Notes: a model not told the origin generated them from the letters alone. A stretch of DNA of 23,828 bases from Clostridia bacterium (GCA_017457345.1 JAFTHR010000054.1:1-23828), one strand, 5' to 3'. Shown: positions 1-9,285, counted from the first letter of the stretch. Numbers and translations are program-made.

Positions 1-2
1 CG

Positions 3-2177
3 AAAGACGTGTACAAAGAAACGGGCTCGCGTTTTGCAAAACTTGTGGTAGACGAAACCATTCATGGTACGGGTAGTTATGAGACTACAACGTTAACTAC
101 GTCTGGTAGAGGGATTAAGATCCCGTTCGGTTGTGGTGGTTCGGATATTGAATATAAGGTTGTAAATCCTTACGATCCTGCGCTTACGGCAACTACGCTT
201 GATACCATTCCCGAAAACCAAGTGTTGCTTTCGAACGTGATAGACGTTCGCAGCGAAGGTTGGGAACATTACGAACTTGAAACGGCGTTTGGTGTTCCTG
301 AAGATCGTTTGACCTTTGAAACGGATAAATACGATTCGTTCCCGAAAGTGAGCGCGGCGTATATCTTCAACGGCGATAGCACGATTAACGTGGACGTTAA
401 CACGCTTACCGTAAAAACGGCAACGCCGGGCGGTGGTGGAAACGTAAGAAACAAAGATCGTTCCGTGTTCTGGGTTCCTATGGATAGTAGCGGTGAGTTG
501 ATCAATAAAACGTTCGTAACCAGCATTGAAGGCTATCCCGTCACAGGGTATACGGCTCCAAGCGTAGGTGGGATAAACGAAACTCTTCGGGTAGCGTTTG
601 AGTATAGAGATTACTTAGACGAAAACGGCAATGCCACGAACGAAGAGATGATTCACGTGTTGGGTGCTGCGCCCATTGAAACGGTCACGCACGAAATCAA
701 CACGGCGCTCGAATTGCAAGGCTGGCTCAACATTGCAAAGTACTACGGCTCGGTTAGGGCAACAGGCAACGCTAATATCCCTTATCCCGTTTGGGACGGA
801 TACTTCGTGCTCGGCAACGATATCGATATGGACGGCTTGCGTTATAACGGTACGCTTACGATAAACGAATCGACGGGTGAAGTGGTTGAATATCCACAAG
901 GGCTCCAGAAACCGATTATGTGGGCGACTTTGGCTGAAAGCACCACGTATAACGGTGTGACGCAAGAATTGTATAAATTCAGCGGCGCACCTGCTTGGCA
1001 CAGAGCAGACTATATGGGCTTTACCGGCACGTTCGACGGGAAGCAACAAGCAATTTATAACTACGACTCGGCTCAAGTTATCGCCGGTGGCTTTATCGGC
1101 TTATTGAACGCAAGCGGTAAGATTCGCAATTTGAGTTTTGTGAATAGCTATTTCGGTGGTGCGAGCGGTTTCTTAACGCACACCACTTGTGGTACGATCG
1201 ATAACGTGTATATCCACCTTTTTGGAACTTCCATTGGTGGCTTATCGAACCCTTCGGGTGTCTTATTCGCGGCAGACAAAACGGAGTATTACAGCAACGG
1301 TACTACAAACGGCACGATCGGTACGATTCAGAACGGTGGTATGACCGGTGGTAAAATCAGCTACGTGTTCATCAACGCAATGGCATCTGACATCCGCTAC
1401 GATTATTATAAAACCATGGCTACGGAGTCGGGTTCTGCAGTTGCATCCGTTACCACCTATAACGCCTTTGCAATCGGTGGGAATATGAGCGCCGGTACGC
1501 TTTCGAACGTGTACATGGCTGGTGGGTACGGCCCTTCCTTCGAAAGTGCTTGGGGTAGACCTGGTAACGATGCGAACGATACCACGCGTTGGAGAGATGC
1601 TAGCGGCAACTGGATCAATATGGGTCCTATTAACGGTACGGGCTACGGTGCGGCGATTATCGGTAGCCGCAGATTAAAAGGTAGCATAGGTACGGGTACG
1701 ATTACAAACGTAGACTATATCTCTGCCCCGCTTTCGTTCTTTGACGGCTTATACTATAGTGGATTTGATTTCAGTACCTTTGAGAATACGCAAGGCGGCG
1801 CAGGTTATAAAGGTATTTTCATCCATAAAGCGGATAACGGTTTGGCGCATGGCGTGTACTTCCCCGGTGAATCGAACGGCGTGATTCCAGACGATTTACA
1901 CTTCAAGCTTACGAGTACTAAGGCATTGGCTCGCCAAGTAGACGGTGACGGCGACTACGACGTGACGGATAAGTACCTTGCAAACTTGTACGCATATCGC
2001 CGTTGGAAAGGCTACACAAACTACACAAGCAACTACTCTTCGTTCTGGACGACGGATAGATGCGGTGTGCCCGTTCCTAAGGGGAACGCAAAGCGTTGGA
2101 TGGACTGGCGTATTGCGGCGCACTACCTTGTGCATACAAACTGTAATTGTACGGACGGCCATGACCCGATCGCATAA
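3..2177 (+). CDS. Large GLUG-like modular surface protein, 5' partial
   Basis: The reading frame is open through the left edge. The first possible start, a GTG at 9, has no ribosome binding site or signal peptide, so the true start lies outside the window. About 724 residues are visible. From around residue 235 the protein carries a beta-rich module: a W/Y-rich entry (ELQGWLNIA), a GTFDGK motif near residue 345, then GGFIGLL, IRNLSFVN and an NPSGV motif. It closes near the C terminus with FWTTDRCGVPVPKG. The same order of motifs occurs twice in the next gene. This resembles GLUG-type repeats of secreted proteins. No LPXTG or C-terminal membrane anchor is seen; the tail holds a Cys-Asn-Cys pair. 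No promoter or U-tailed terminator separates it from the gene at 2281, so they are probably co-transcribed. Function is unknown; a cell-surface binding or adhesion role is inference. Confidence 0.75.
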   Translation, partial: KDVYKETGSRFAKLVVDETIHGTGSYETTTLTTSGRGIKIPFGCGGSDIEYKVVNPYDPALTATTLDTIPENQVLLSNVIDVRSEGWEHYELETAFGVPEDRLTFETDKYDSFPKVSAAYIFNGDSTINVDVNTLTVKTATPGGGGNVRNKDRSVFWVPMDSSGELINKTFVTSIEGYPVTGYTAPSVGGINETLRVAFEYRDYLDENGNATNEEMIHVLGAAPIETVTHEINTALELQGWLNIAKYYGSVRATGNANIPYPVWDGYFVLGNDIDMDGLRYNGTLTINESTGEVVEYPQGLQKPIMWATLAESTTYNGVTQELYKFSGAPAWHRADYMGFTGTFDGKQQAIYNYDSAQVIAGGFIGLLNASGKIRNLSFVNSYFGGASGFLTHTTCGTIDNVYIHLFGTSIGGLSNPSGVLFAADKTEYYSNGTTNGTIGTIQNGGMTGGKISYVFINAMASDIRYDYYKTMATESGSAVASVTTYNAFAIGGNMSAGTLSNVYMAGGYGPSFESAWGRPGNDANDTTRWRDASGNWINMGPINGTGYGAAIIGSRRLKGSIGTGTITNVDYISAPLSFFDGLYYSGFDFSTFENTQGGAGYKGIFIHKADNGLAHGVYFPGESNGVIPDDLHFKLTSTKALARQVDGDGDYDVTDKYLANLYAYRRWKGYTNYTSNYSSFWTTDRCGVPVPKGNAKRWMDWRIAAHYLVHTNCNCTDGHDPIA

Positions 2178-2227
2178 GTTTACGGAAGTTTTAAATTTCA
2201 AAAAAGTTCAAAAAAATTAAGCGTTCT

Positions 2228-2249
2228 CGCCTTTATTTAGGGGAAGGCG
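2228..2249 (+). other. Intergenic hairpin between two surface protein genes
   Basis: A 6-bp stem (CGCCTT / AAGGCG) with a 10-nt loop lies in the 103-bp gap between the first two genes. No T-run follows, so it is not a convincing terminator. It may stabilise or mark a processing point in the mRNA. Confidence 0.3.
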
Positions 2250-2280
2250 CGGGCGGAGAAAAAGTGATAGGAGAAATAAA

Positions 2281-5200
2281 ATGAGAAAGAAAACGATTAG
2301 AGTTTTGCTTGCGGCACTTTCGGCGTCGCTCGTGTTCTCGGCAGCAACTGCTTGTGCAGGTAGCGAAGATGATGGTAAGTCGAGCAGCAGTTCCACGAAT
2401 CAATCGTCGAAGAGCAGTTCTAAAAAGAGCAGTTCTAAAAAGAGCAGTTCTAAATCGAGTTCGTCTATCCCTCCCGCACCTGAAACGCCTCCCGCAGCGG
2501 AGCCGTCTTTAGAAGTGGAAAGAGTAGGGTTATCGGATTCGAAACTTGACCTTGATAAATACGAGTATTACGATTTGTCCGTAATTCTTAACGACGGTGC
2601 CAACGATTTAAGCGAACTCCCGGAAGAGACCGTGATTTCTTGGGCAACGACCGATTCGAGTATTGCAACCGTTGATTCTAACGGCCGTGTGACTGCCGTT
2701 GCAGAAGGGTCTGCCGTTATCGGCGTCACCATTGAAAATAAAACGGCGTATTGTACCGTTACGGTTGTAGATAGAGGGATGGCGGCTACGCTTGAACTTG
2801 AAAACGTGGAAGAATCCAAAGGCGTTGGTATCTCCAACGGCGATACGTTTAAAGCGGAAGTTGGCGTATATTTCAAGGGCAATCACGTTCTTCAAGCGGT
2901 CGATCTTGCATGGACGGCAAGTGAAGACGGTATTGTTGAAATTACTCCCGCTGCCGATTGTTTGAGTGCCGAAATTAAAGGCGTTGCACTCGGTCAAACC
3001 ACTATCCAAGTGCTTGGTACCGTGTTCGGTACGCCCGTTATTAAAGAGTTTAAAGTGAACGTTGTAGACGCGTCCGTTCAAATCGACGTGAGCAACCTTC
3101 TTGATTTGTCTGATTACGTTTCGGCTACCCAAGGCGGTTATAACGTTGCGCTTAACCTTGGTACGGAAGGCGTGCCTTCGGTGACGCCCGTGCTTGTGTA
3201 TAAGAACAATAACGTGGTGGATTCGAGCAAGACGTTTACCTGGGCTTCGGATAGCGAGGCAATTGCTACCGTTTCTTCAACGGGTAAGATTACCGCAAAA
3301 GGCGTTGGTGAAACCACCGTTACGGCTACTTGCGGCGAATACTCTGTATCGTTCTTCATTAAAGTTGAAAAAACGTTCTCGGCAGATTTAGGTGACTTGT
3401 ACTTCGAACTTGCCGGCGGGGCGCACATCTTTGAATTGCCTGCTGCCCTTCAAGCATACGGCAACCTTACCAAGATTGAAATTACCAACACTTCGAATAC
3501 TGCTTCGCAAGTGCTTGCGAATTACGATACGGCAGGCCACATAGTGACGCTTGACACCGCTACCATTAGCGCGAATATCGCAATGGGTGTGAACGCGGCG
3601 TACTTCTCGTTCGATACGGGCAACAGTATTTCCTTGGACGTTAAGGTTTGTACCAAAGCAATCCGCACCAAGAGCGATCTTATCAACTGGTCGAACTACG
3701 CAACGTGGGCAAGTGGTCAAAAATATACGGGTTACTTCTATCTTGCGAACAACATTTCGTTCAACGATAAGTATCAAGCGCCGTATATTTGGAATAGAAA
3801 CTTAAACCTTTCCGGTGAGACCGGCAACGGCTTCAACGGCTGGTTCGACGGTCAAGGCTACAATATCGAAGGTCTTGAAATGTCGTACGATTACGGTGGC
3901 GGGCTCGTAGGCGTACTTGCGAAGGGCGCAACCGTTAAGAACATTTCGTTCACCAACGCCGTACATTACGGTTCGTGCGGCTTTATCGCTTCGGGTGGCG
4001 ACGGTATTATGCAAAACATCTATATCCACGCGAAAGAACAACGCGTTGGGGATAGCACGATTAACCCGAGTGGCTTCTTCTACGGCAAACAACCTGAATC
4101 GAACGCAGCGGTTATCAACTGCTTCTTGCAAATCGATTATTTGAACACCACGCCTGGTTACTGGGCAGATAGCACGGGTGGTATGGGCGCAACCCAAACG
4201 ATCGGCGGTACGTTCGGTGCGAACACCTTACAAGGCGTTTACTCGGTTGGCGGCAACTACAGCAACCCGACGGTGGCGTCCGTTGCAGCGGGTGCTACGA
4301 ATACGGCAGGTACTTCCGGTGCGTATGCAAGCTACGCGGCACTCAAGAGCGCAGGCGTAGACTTCACGGGTTGGATTAACGAATTCTGGTCGGTGAAGAA
4401 CGGACTTCCTTATCCGAAGAACCTTCCCGATCCCGTAAGCGCTGGCGGCTATGCAGACAGTATGTCGGCAGTAGCAGGCGGCACTATGAACGACTTCAAG
4501 AACCTTCCTTTGGATACGTATATCGAAGTGGAAGGCGGTACGGCTGGTGCAACCCTTTCGAATGGTGTGATTACCGTTAATTCGAGTGCGATTGCAGGCA
4601 CGTCGTTCAAGATCAACGTGTTCTCCGTATACTCGCCCGATCCCGTTGACCAAATTACGGTGACGATTGTAGACAACATCCAAACGCTTACGGCTTCTAA
4701 GGTGCAATATGCGGAAATCGGTGACGAAACGAACTTCGACCTTAGCGAATTATCTTCGCAACTTTCCGGTGCGGAATTCCGTGGCATTACCGTTAACGGT
4801 CAATCGGCAACGAGTTCGTTCACTTCGCTCAGCGAAATTGGCCTTGATGCAACGCCGTTTAGCAGTCAAAAACTTGGTAGCACGGTAGAGGCTATCGCAT
4901 CCTTCGAAAAGGATACGGGTAGCGGAAAGGCTATCTATCAAGTGAAAGTGCCTGTAATGGTTGTCACCATGGCAATCTCGAATGCAGACGATCTCGATAG
5001 ATTTATCGAAGTTTCGTATGAAGCGGATGTGCGTAATACGTACTGGGGCGGTCACTTCGTACTCACCAACAGTTTCGATTATAGCGCAAGCGTTTCTACT
5101 GGCGGTACGAATCCTGAAAACTATCGTAAGTACTATCAAACTATGGGCTACAACGAACTTGTTAGTAAGTTGGGCGAAGGTTTGTGGCAATCCGGCCGTC

Positions 5201-5787
5201 ACGGCGGTTTCTGCGGCGTGTTCGACGGTCAAGGCTATACGATTGACAGATTGTACTTGGCTAGACGTGACGACGATATCGAAGGCGGCTTCATCGGTAT
5301 GATTGCAACGGACGGCGTAGTTAAGAACGTTAAGTTCACGAACGGCTATCACGAAGGTCACGGCGGCTTCATCTGTTCCGTAGGTGAAGGTACGGTTCAA
5401 GACGTTTACGTACACCTTGTATACCAAGGCGTTGGTAACGCGCCTAACCCTTCTGGCGTAGTATATGCGAAAGACTGTATGGGTGGCGCTCGTGTAAATC
5501 GTGTAGTGATCAAGGTTGATTCGTATGATACGGCTTCTGGTCAATACTTGAGAATGATCGGTGAAGTACACGAAGGCTATGGTATCTACAACGGCGTTTA
5601 CGCAATTGGCCCTAACTATGCGAATGCTTGCAACATTCTTTCGTTTGGTACGGGTGCAGACAACGTTTACGGTGCGTATGCAGATCAAGCGGCGTTCACT
5701 GCGGCGAACATTGACTTCTCGTCTTGGACGTCGACCGGATTCTGGACTCTTGATGGAAACGGCGACCCCGTTGCTCCCACGAAATAA
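2281..5787 (+). CDS. Large modular lipoprotein with Big_2-like and GLUG-like domains
   Basis: 1168 aa. AGGAG at 2269-2273 sits 7 nt before the ATG. A basic start and hydrophobic stretch end in a lipobox-like ATAC, giving Cys25 as the likely lipidated residue. A Ser/Lys linker (about residues 30-62) and a Pro-rich stretch act as a spacer. Next come two or three bacterial Ig-like segments (about 75-165, 170-265 and 275-365) with the typical W-x-S/T-x-D-x-x-I-A-T-V and G-x-A/T-x-V patterns. Two GLUG-like modules follow (about 463-717 and 893-1168), each with an FDGQGY motif (residues ~522 and ~980), a GGFI/GGLVG strand, a VKNI/VKNV-x-F-T-N strand, an NPSG motif and a closing W..(E/G)FW....G.P segment. 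It probably follows the partial gene at 3-2177 in one operon. The build suggests a membrane-anchored surface binding protein; the ligand is unknown. Confidence 0.85.
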   Translation: MRKKTIRVLLAALSASLVFSAATACAGSEDDGKSSSSSTNQSSKSSSKKSSSKKSSSKSSSSIPPAPETPPAAEPSLEVERVGLSDSKLDLDKYEYYDLSVILNDGANDLSELPEETVISWATTDSSIATVDSNGRVTAVAEGSAVIGVTIENKTAYCTVTVVDRGMAATLELENVEESKGVGISNGDTFKAEVGVYFKGNHVLQAVDLAWTASEDGIVEITPAADCLSAEIKGVALGQTTIQVLGTVFGTPVIKEFKVNVVDASVQIDVSNLLDLSDYVSATQGGYNVALNLGTEGVPSVTPVLVYKNNNVVDSSKTFTWASDSEAIATVSSTGKITAKGVGETTVTATCGEYSVSFFIKVEKTFSADLGDLYFELAGGAHIFELPAALQAYGNLTKIEITNTSNTASQVLANYDTAGHIVTLDTATISANIAMGVNAAYFSFDTGNSISLDVKVCTKAIRTKSDLINWSNYATWASGQKYTGYFYLANNISFNDKYQAPYIWNRNLNLSGETGNGFNGWFDGQGYNIEGLEMSYDYGGGLVGVLAKGATVKNISFTNAVHYGSCGFIASGGDGIMQNIYIHAKEQRVGDSTINPSGFFYGKQPESNAAVINCFLQIDYLNTTPGYWADSTGGMGATQTIGGTFGANTLQGVYSVGGNYSNPTVASVAAGATNTAGTSGAYASYAALKSAGVDFTGWINEFWSVKNGLPYPKNLPDPVSAGGYADSMSAVAGGTMNDFKNLPLDTYIEVEGGTAGATLSNGVITVNSSAIAGTSFKINVFSVYSPDPVDQITVTIVDNIQTLTASKVQYAEIGDETNFDLSELSSQLSGAEFRGITVNGQSATSSFTSLSEIGLDATPFSSQKLGSTVEAIASFEKDTGSGKAIYQVKVPVMVVTMAISNADDLDRFIEVSYEADVRNTYWGGHFVLTNSFDYSASVSTGGTNPENYRKYYQTMGYNELVSKLGEGLWQSGRHGGFCGVFDGQGYTIDRLYLARRDDDIEGGFIGMIATDGVVKNVKFTNGYHEGHGGFICSVGEGTVQDVYVHLVYQGVGNAPNPSGVVYAKDCMGGARVNRVVIKVDSYDTASGQYLRMIGEVHEGYGIYNGVYAIGPNYANACNILSFGTGADNVYGAYADQAAFTAANIDFSSWTSTGFWTLDGNGDPVAPTK
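2410..2454 (+). repeat. Three perfect 15-bp tandem repeats in the Ser/Lys linker
   Basis: The unit AAGAGCAGTTCTAAA occurs three times head to tail, in frame, encoding Lys-Ser-Ser-Ser-Lys units (residues 44-58). Because the unit is a multiple of three, copy-number change would alter spacer length without shifting frame. Confidence 0.9.
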
Positions 5788-5805
5788 CGTTATGATGAAA
5801 AACAG

Positions 5806-5836
5806 CCCCGTTGGGTATGAAAACTATCCAACGGGG
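5806..5836 (+). other. Strong hairpin downstream of the lipoprotein gene, no T-run
   Basis: A 12-bp stem (CCCCGTTGGGTA with TATCCAACGGGG, one G-U pair) encloses a 7-nt loop 19 nt after the stop codon. It is followed by GTGTAATC rather than a T-run. It may be an mRNA 3'-end stabiliser or a poor terminator upstream of the better one at 5863. Confidence 0.5.
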
Positions 5837-5862
5837 GTGTAATCAAACAAAACGAAAATTAG

Positions 5863-5900
5863 GCGGTTGTAACGGTTCGTTGCGACCGCACGATTTTATT
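5863..5900 (+). terminator. Probable Rho-independent terminator of the lipoprotein operon
   Basis: A stem of GCGGT-TGT-AACG and CGTT-GCG-ACCGC (12 bp counting two G-U pairs) closes a 3-nt loop at 5863-5889 and is followed by ACGATTTTATTT. The T-tract is interrupted, so strength is uncertain. Confidence 0.5.
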
Positions 5901-5946
5901 TGCGTGAAATTTCCTATTTTTGGTAATTTCCGCGAAAGGAGAGCGT

Positions 5947-7713
5947 ATGAAAAAATTATTGAAAGGACTGTGCATTGCCGCGCTTACTTTGTGCGCGTTC
6001 ACGGCTTGCTCGGATGATGAGGACACGTTCACCATTTCTTTCGTACAAGAAGGGTACACAACCGTTGTGCTCGAAGTCTCCGCGGGCGGAACGCTCAATA
6101 CGGCAAGTATTCCAGCACCTGTTCAGGATAGGGTCGGTTATACCGCAAAATGGACGAGAACGGGCTTTATAGACGTCAAGTCTAACCAGTCCGTTGGCGT
6201 TGTGTACGTACCGAATACTTATACCGTGACGTACGATTTGAACGGCGGTGCGTTTACCGACGGGTCGGCTCTTACACAAACGGTGACGTACGACGCTTCC
6301 TATACGTTAAAAACTCCCGAATGGGCGGAACATCAATTCCTGTGTTGGAAGAACGGTGAGAACACCGTTTTAACTACGGGAACTTGGAATATCACGTCAA
6401 ACGTCACGCTCAAGGCAGAGTGGTTAGAAGCAAGAACGGTGGTGACGGTTGCTTTCCAACAAGACGGACAAGAAACGGTGTATCGCGAAGTGCCGATCGG
6501 CGGGTCTTTGGAGGAAAGCCAAATCCCTGCTATCGTGCCCGTGCCTGGGTACACGGTTGCGTGGGATAGAACGAGTTTTGAAAATTTAACGGATAACGTG
6601 GTGGTAAACGTTGTGCGTACACCCATTGATTATACCGTGACGTACGATTTGAACGGCGGTTCTTTCCCTGCGGGAGTAGAAAATACGCAAACGGTGACCT
6701 TTGGGTCTAACTACGCTCTTAAAATACCGTACAAACAGTTCCATACCTTCGTTGGTTGGAAGAACGGTGAAAAGTCGGTGGCGACTACGGGTACTTGGTC
6801 GATTGCAGAAAACGTTTCTTTAACGGCGGATTGGTTGAAAACGACGGATACCGTGCAAGTTGCGTTCGTGCAAGAAGGTTGCCAAACGTACTATAAAGAA
6901 GTAGCGGTGGGCGGAATGATTCCCGAACACGAGATTCCCGTTCCTGCGTCGGTGCAAGGATATACGGTCACGTGGGATAGAGCGGATTTCGAGGATTTAA
7001 CGGAAAGTATTGTGGTAAACGCCGTGCTTACGCCGAAAACGTATACCATTACTTACGATTTAGTGGGCGGCGAGTTTGAAGAAGGCGTTCTGCTCACGCA
7101 AGAAGTGGCGTACAATACCGCGTACGAACTCAAAACGCCAACGCGTGAGTTCCGTCAATTCGTAGGTTGGAAATTGAACGGCATTGCCGTAGATTTAACG
7201 GGTACGTGGACGATTGCAGAAAACGTCACGTTGCAGGCGGAATGGCTGAAAACGGTGGAAACGGTACTCGTTGCGTTCGTTCAGGACGGGCAAGCGCCGA
7301 TTTATCGAGAAATTGAAAAAGGCGCGTCTCTTCCTACTACTGAAATTCCCACGCCTGTGCCTGTAAAGGGGTACGACGTTTCCTGGGATAGAACGGATTT
7401 TAACAATTTGACCGATTCGGTGATCGTTGTGAATTTAAAAAAGACGCCAAAGGTTTATAGAGTTGCTTTCTATCTTGATCCCTACGTTGCAGGAAATAGC
7501 CCTGCTGCTAGTATGAACGTCACGTTCGGCAACGGGTATTCAACGGGGATTCCTTCCAAACAAGGTTATACCTTTGCAGGTTGGAAAATTATCGGCGGTA
7601 CGTATAACGGTCAGTATTTGGCAAATATAAGTACGTGGGAATACGACGAAAACTTGATTGTAGAAGCCGTTTGGGAAGAAGGGGATACCGACATTTATAC
7701 CCCTTGGGTCTAA
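5947..7713 (+). CDS. Lipoprotein of four ~137-aa repeats with Listeria-Bacteroides (InlB B-type) repeats
   Basis: 588 aa from the ATG at 5947, chosen because GAAAGGAG ends just upstream and a signal peptide starts here; an upstream in-frame ATG at 5920 has neither. The signal peptide ends in FTAC, with Cys21 as the likely lipid anchor. The mature part is four tandem units. Each starts with an AFVQ(E/D)G-like strand (Phe at residues 32, 170, 307 and 444; period 137-138). A GY(T/D)V-x-WDR-x-x-F-x-x-LT segment follows, then a YTVTYDLNGG-type repeat ending GW/W-x-x-x-AEWL, the hallmark of the Listeria-Bacteroides repeat (PF09479) family. The fourth unit is the most divergent. There is no sortase signal. 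These repeats occur in secreted and surface proteins such as internalins; a binding or adhesion role is inferred, not shown. Its own terminator follows at 7735. Confidence 0.85.
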   Translation: MKKLLKGLCIAALTLCAFTACSDDEDTFTISFVQEGYTTVVLEVSAGGTLNTASIPAPVQDRVGYTAKWTRTGFIDVKSNQSVGVVYVPNTYTVTYDLNGGAFTDGSALTQTVTYDASYTLKTPEWAEHQFLCWKNGENTVLTTGTWNITSNVTLKAEWLEARTVVTVAFQQDGQETVYREVPIGGSLEESQIPAIVPVPGYTVAWDRTSFENLTDNVVVNVVRTPIDYTVTYDLNGGSFPAGVENTQTVTFGSNYALKIPYKQFHTFVGWKNGEKSVATTGTWSIAENVSLTADWLKTTDTVQVAFVQEGCQTYYKEVAVGGMIPEHEIPVPASVQGYTVTWDRADFEDLTESIVVNAVLTPKTYTITYDLVGGEFEEGVLLTQEVAYNTAYELKTPTREFRQFVGWKLNGIAVDLTGTWTIAENVTLQAEWLKTVETVLVAFVQDGQAPIYREIEKGASLPTTEIPTPVPVKGYDVSWDRTDFNNLTDSVIVVNLKKTPKVYRVAFYLDPYVAGNSPAASMNVTFGNGYSTGIPSKQGYTFAGWKIIGGTYNGQYLANISTWEYDENLIVEAVWEEGDTDIYTPWV

Positions 7714-7734
7714 ACCGAGTTTAAAAGGTGAAAA

Positions 7735-7782
7735 ACAAGCCGAGAAACGATAGGTTTCTCGGCTTGTGTATTTATTCGATTT
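7735..7782 (+). terminator. Rho-independent terminator after the repeat lipoprotein
   Basis: A perfect 14-bp stem, ACAAGCCGAGAAAC (7735-7748) with GTTTCTCGGCTTGT (7754-7767), has a 5-nt loop and is followed by a loose T-rich tail. It lies 22 nt after the stop codon. A similar GCCGAGA stem ends the gene at 17134. Confidence 0.75.
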
Positions 7783-7783
7783 A

Positions 7784-7815
7784 CTATAAAACGCGCCTTT
7801 AAGGCGCGTTTTTGG
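7784..7815. terminator. Bidirectional terminator between convergent genes
   Basis: An odd palindrome, AAAACGCGCCTT-T-AAGGCGCGTTTT (7788-7812), has a T-run on the plus strand and a T-run read from the minus strand. It lies 7 nt beyond the antiporter stop codon and most likely terminates that minus-strand gene, backing up the plus-strand terminator at 7735. Confidence 0.75.
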
Positions 7816-7818
7816 CGT

Positions 7819-9087
7819 TTAAAGGGTTTGGGAGAGGGGAGGGTCTTCAATCAACCCTTCTTTTTTGTAAGAGAGTTTTAAAAGTAAGGGAGCAAATACC
7901 GAAGTGAGCAAAATGATAATGAACACGAACGGATATACGGAGGGGCTTACGAGCCCTGCGGAGATACCCTTATCGGTGCAGATTAAAACGACTTCCGCTC
8001 GAACCATCATACCGCAACCAACGCGGAAGGAATCCTGGTTAGAGTATTTGCAAAGTTTCCCTGCGATTGCGCAACCGCCGAGTTTGCCCAAAATTGCAAC
8101 TATCACGTAGCAAATGCCGAACAACGCGAACGCGCCGCTAAACCCCGAGAAATCGAGATTGATACCGATATTCGCAAAGAAAATGGGGGAGAAGAACATA
8201 TAGCCAAGAATATCCGTTTTTACTTCCACGTACGGCGTTTCTTGGAGTGTTCCGCCAAGCACGAGCCCTGCGATATACGCACCCGTGATATCGGCAACGC
8301 CGAAGATTTTTTCTGCAACGTACGAATACAAGAAACAAGCACAAACGGCAAGAATAGGCACGCGGCGGTTGTGCGGATATTTGCGTTCCATTTTATTAAA
8401 GTATTTGCGGAGCAACACACCGAGCCCGATTGCGATAACAAAGAACGCAAGGATCTTTAAAATTACGAGCCACCACTCGGCGTTATCCCACCATTCGGGC
8501 ATAAAGGAAACGGCGGAAACGTGCCCCGTGGTCGTTTCGGTAAAGCCCGTAAGCACGGAAAGGATAATAATACCGATAATATCGTCGATTACGGCGGCGG
8601 CAACGATAGCCGTACCGATTTTACTATTGAGTTTACCAAGTTCTTTTAAGGTAGCAACGGTGACGGACACGGAAGTAGCCGTTAAAATTGCGCCGTAGAA
8701 CAAGTGTGTTAAAATGCCTGCTTGGGGGAAGAAGAGTGCGGCAACGAGCGCACCGAGCGCCATAGGGCAGACCACGCCGAACAACGTGATAATGATAGAA
8801 GCACCGCCTGCGGATTTGAGTTCTTTCAAATCCGTACCGAGCCCCGTGGAGAACATAATGAGCACCACGCCGATCTTGGCGAATACGGACACCCACTCTT
8901 TTATATCTTCGTTAAAGAGAATGGGGGCAACGGATTCCGGGAGCACGTATTTCAAGCAACCGATCAAAACGCCGGCAACGAGCATACCGATAACGGCGGG
9001 TAAACCGATTTTATGCGCACCGAGCCCAAGCAATTTCGTCAAGCACAAAATAAGTGCAACGGGGAGCAAAATTTCAAAAGGGGACAT
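7819..9087 (-). CDS. CPA2-family cation/proton antiporter (NapA/KefB-like membrane domain)
   Basis: 422 aa, nearly all hydrophobic with about 12-13 membrane segments, matching the Na_H_Exchanger domain alone. No C-terminal TrkA-N nucleotide-binding domain is present, unlike KefB/KefC. The conserved TS-x7-LKELG stretch (about residues 138-151) is followed by an Asp-Asp pair at 168-169, the ion-binding signature of electrogenic NapA-type exchangers. The likely role is Na+ or K+ efflux against protons in the cytoplasmic membrane. The ATG at 9087 is preferred because AGAAGGTG precedes it at good spacing. An in-frame ATG at 9111 lies only a few bases from the predicted transcription start and has no ribosome binding site. 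The gene is divergent from nfnAB. The transported ion cannot be told from sequence. Confidence 0.88.
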   Translation of the reverse strand: MSPFEILLPVALILCLTKLLGLGAHKIGLPAVIGMLVAGVLIGCLKYVLPESVAPILFNEDIKEWVSVFAKIGVVLIMFSTGLGTDLKELKSAGGASIIITLFGVVCPMALGALVAALFFPQAGILTHLFYGAILTATSVSVTVATLKELGKLNSKIGTAIVAAAVIDDIIGIIILSVLTGFTETTTGHVSAVSFMPEWWDNAEWWLVILKILAFFVIAIGLGVLLRKYFNKMERKYPHNRRVPILAVCACFLYSYVAEKIFGVADITGAYIAGLVLGGTLQETPYVEVKTDILGYMFFSPIFFANIGINLDFSGFSGAFALFGICYVIVAILGKLGGCAIAGKLCKYSNQDSFRVGCGMMVRAEVVLICTDKGISAGLVSPSVYPFVFIIILLTSVFAPLLLKLSYKKEGLIEDPPLSQTL

Positions 9088-9124
9088 AATAAACACCTTC
9101 TCTGGTTTCATTCAATCGAAAATT

Positions 9125-9153
9125 ATTATACTACTTATCTTTTTTTAATGCAA
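9125..9153 (-). promoter_or_regulatory. Predicted sigma-A promoter for the antiporter
   Basis: Read on the minus strand: -35 TTGCAT (9148-9153), 17-bp spacer, -10 TATAAT (9125-9130). Transcription would start near 9118, leaving a ~30-nt leader to the ATG at 9087. The -35 box is weak. Confidence 0.6.
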
Positions 9154-9256
9154 TTAAAAAACGACTGTTTTCGCGGGATTTTTTTAAAGGAAGGTAGAAA
9201 GGCGAAAAAAGGGAAAAGTTTTCCTTTGAAAAAACGAAAAAGGAGCGGTTTGAGTG

Positions 9257-9285
9257 TTGACAGAAAGTATAAAAAAAAGTATAAT
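9257..9285 (+). promoter_or_regulatory. Consensus sigma-A promoter for nfnAB
   Basis: TTGACA (9257-9262), 17-bp spacer, TATAAT (9280-9285): a full match to the housekeeping consensus. The leader to the ATG at 9351 is about 60 nt and contains a possible hairpin, CTTGCGC (9296-9302) with GCGCAAG (9319-9325), ahead of the AAGGAG site at 9335. Confidence 0.85.

Noticed and set aside
9..11. GTG at 9 as the start of the first gene
   Set aside because: The frame continues to the window edge, and there is no ribosome binding site or signal peptide.
4750..5688. Long open frame (312 codons) on the minus strand
   Set aside because: It lies wholly inside the lipoprotein gene at 2281-5787, has no ribosome binding site or promoter, and its composition is that of an antisense shadow.
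9088..9111. Longer antiporter start at the ATG at 9111
   Set aside because: It has no ribosome binding site and lies too close to the predicted transcription start; the ATG at 9087 has AGAAGGTG at good spacing.
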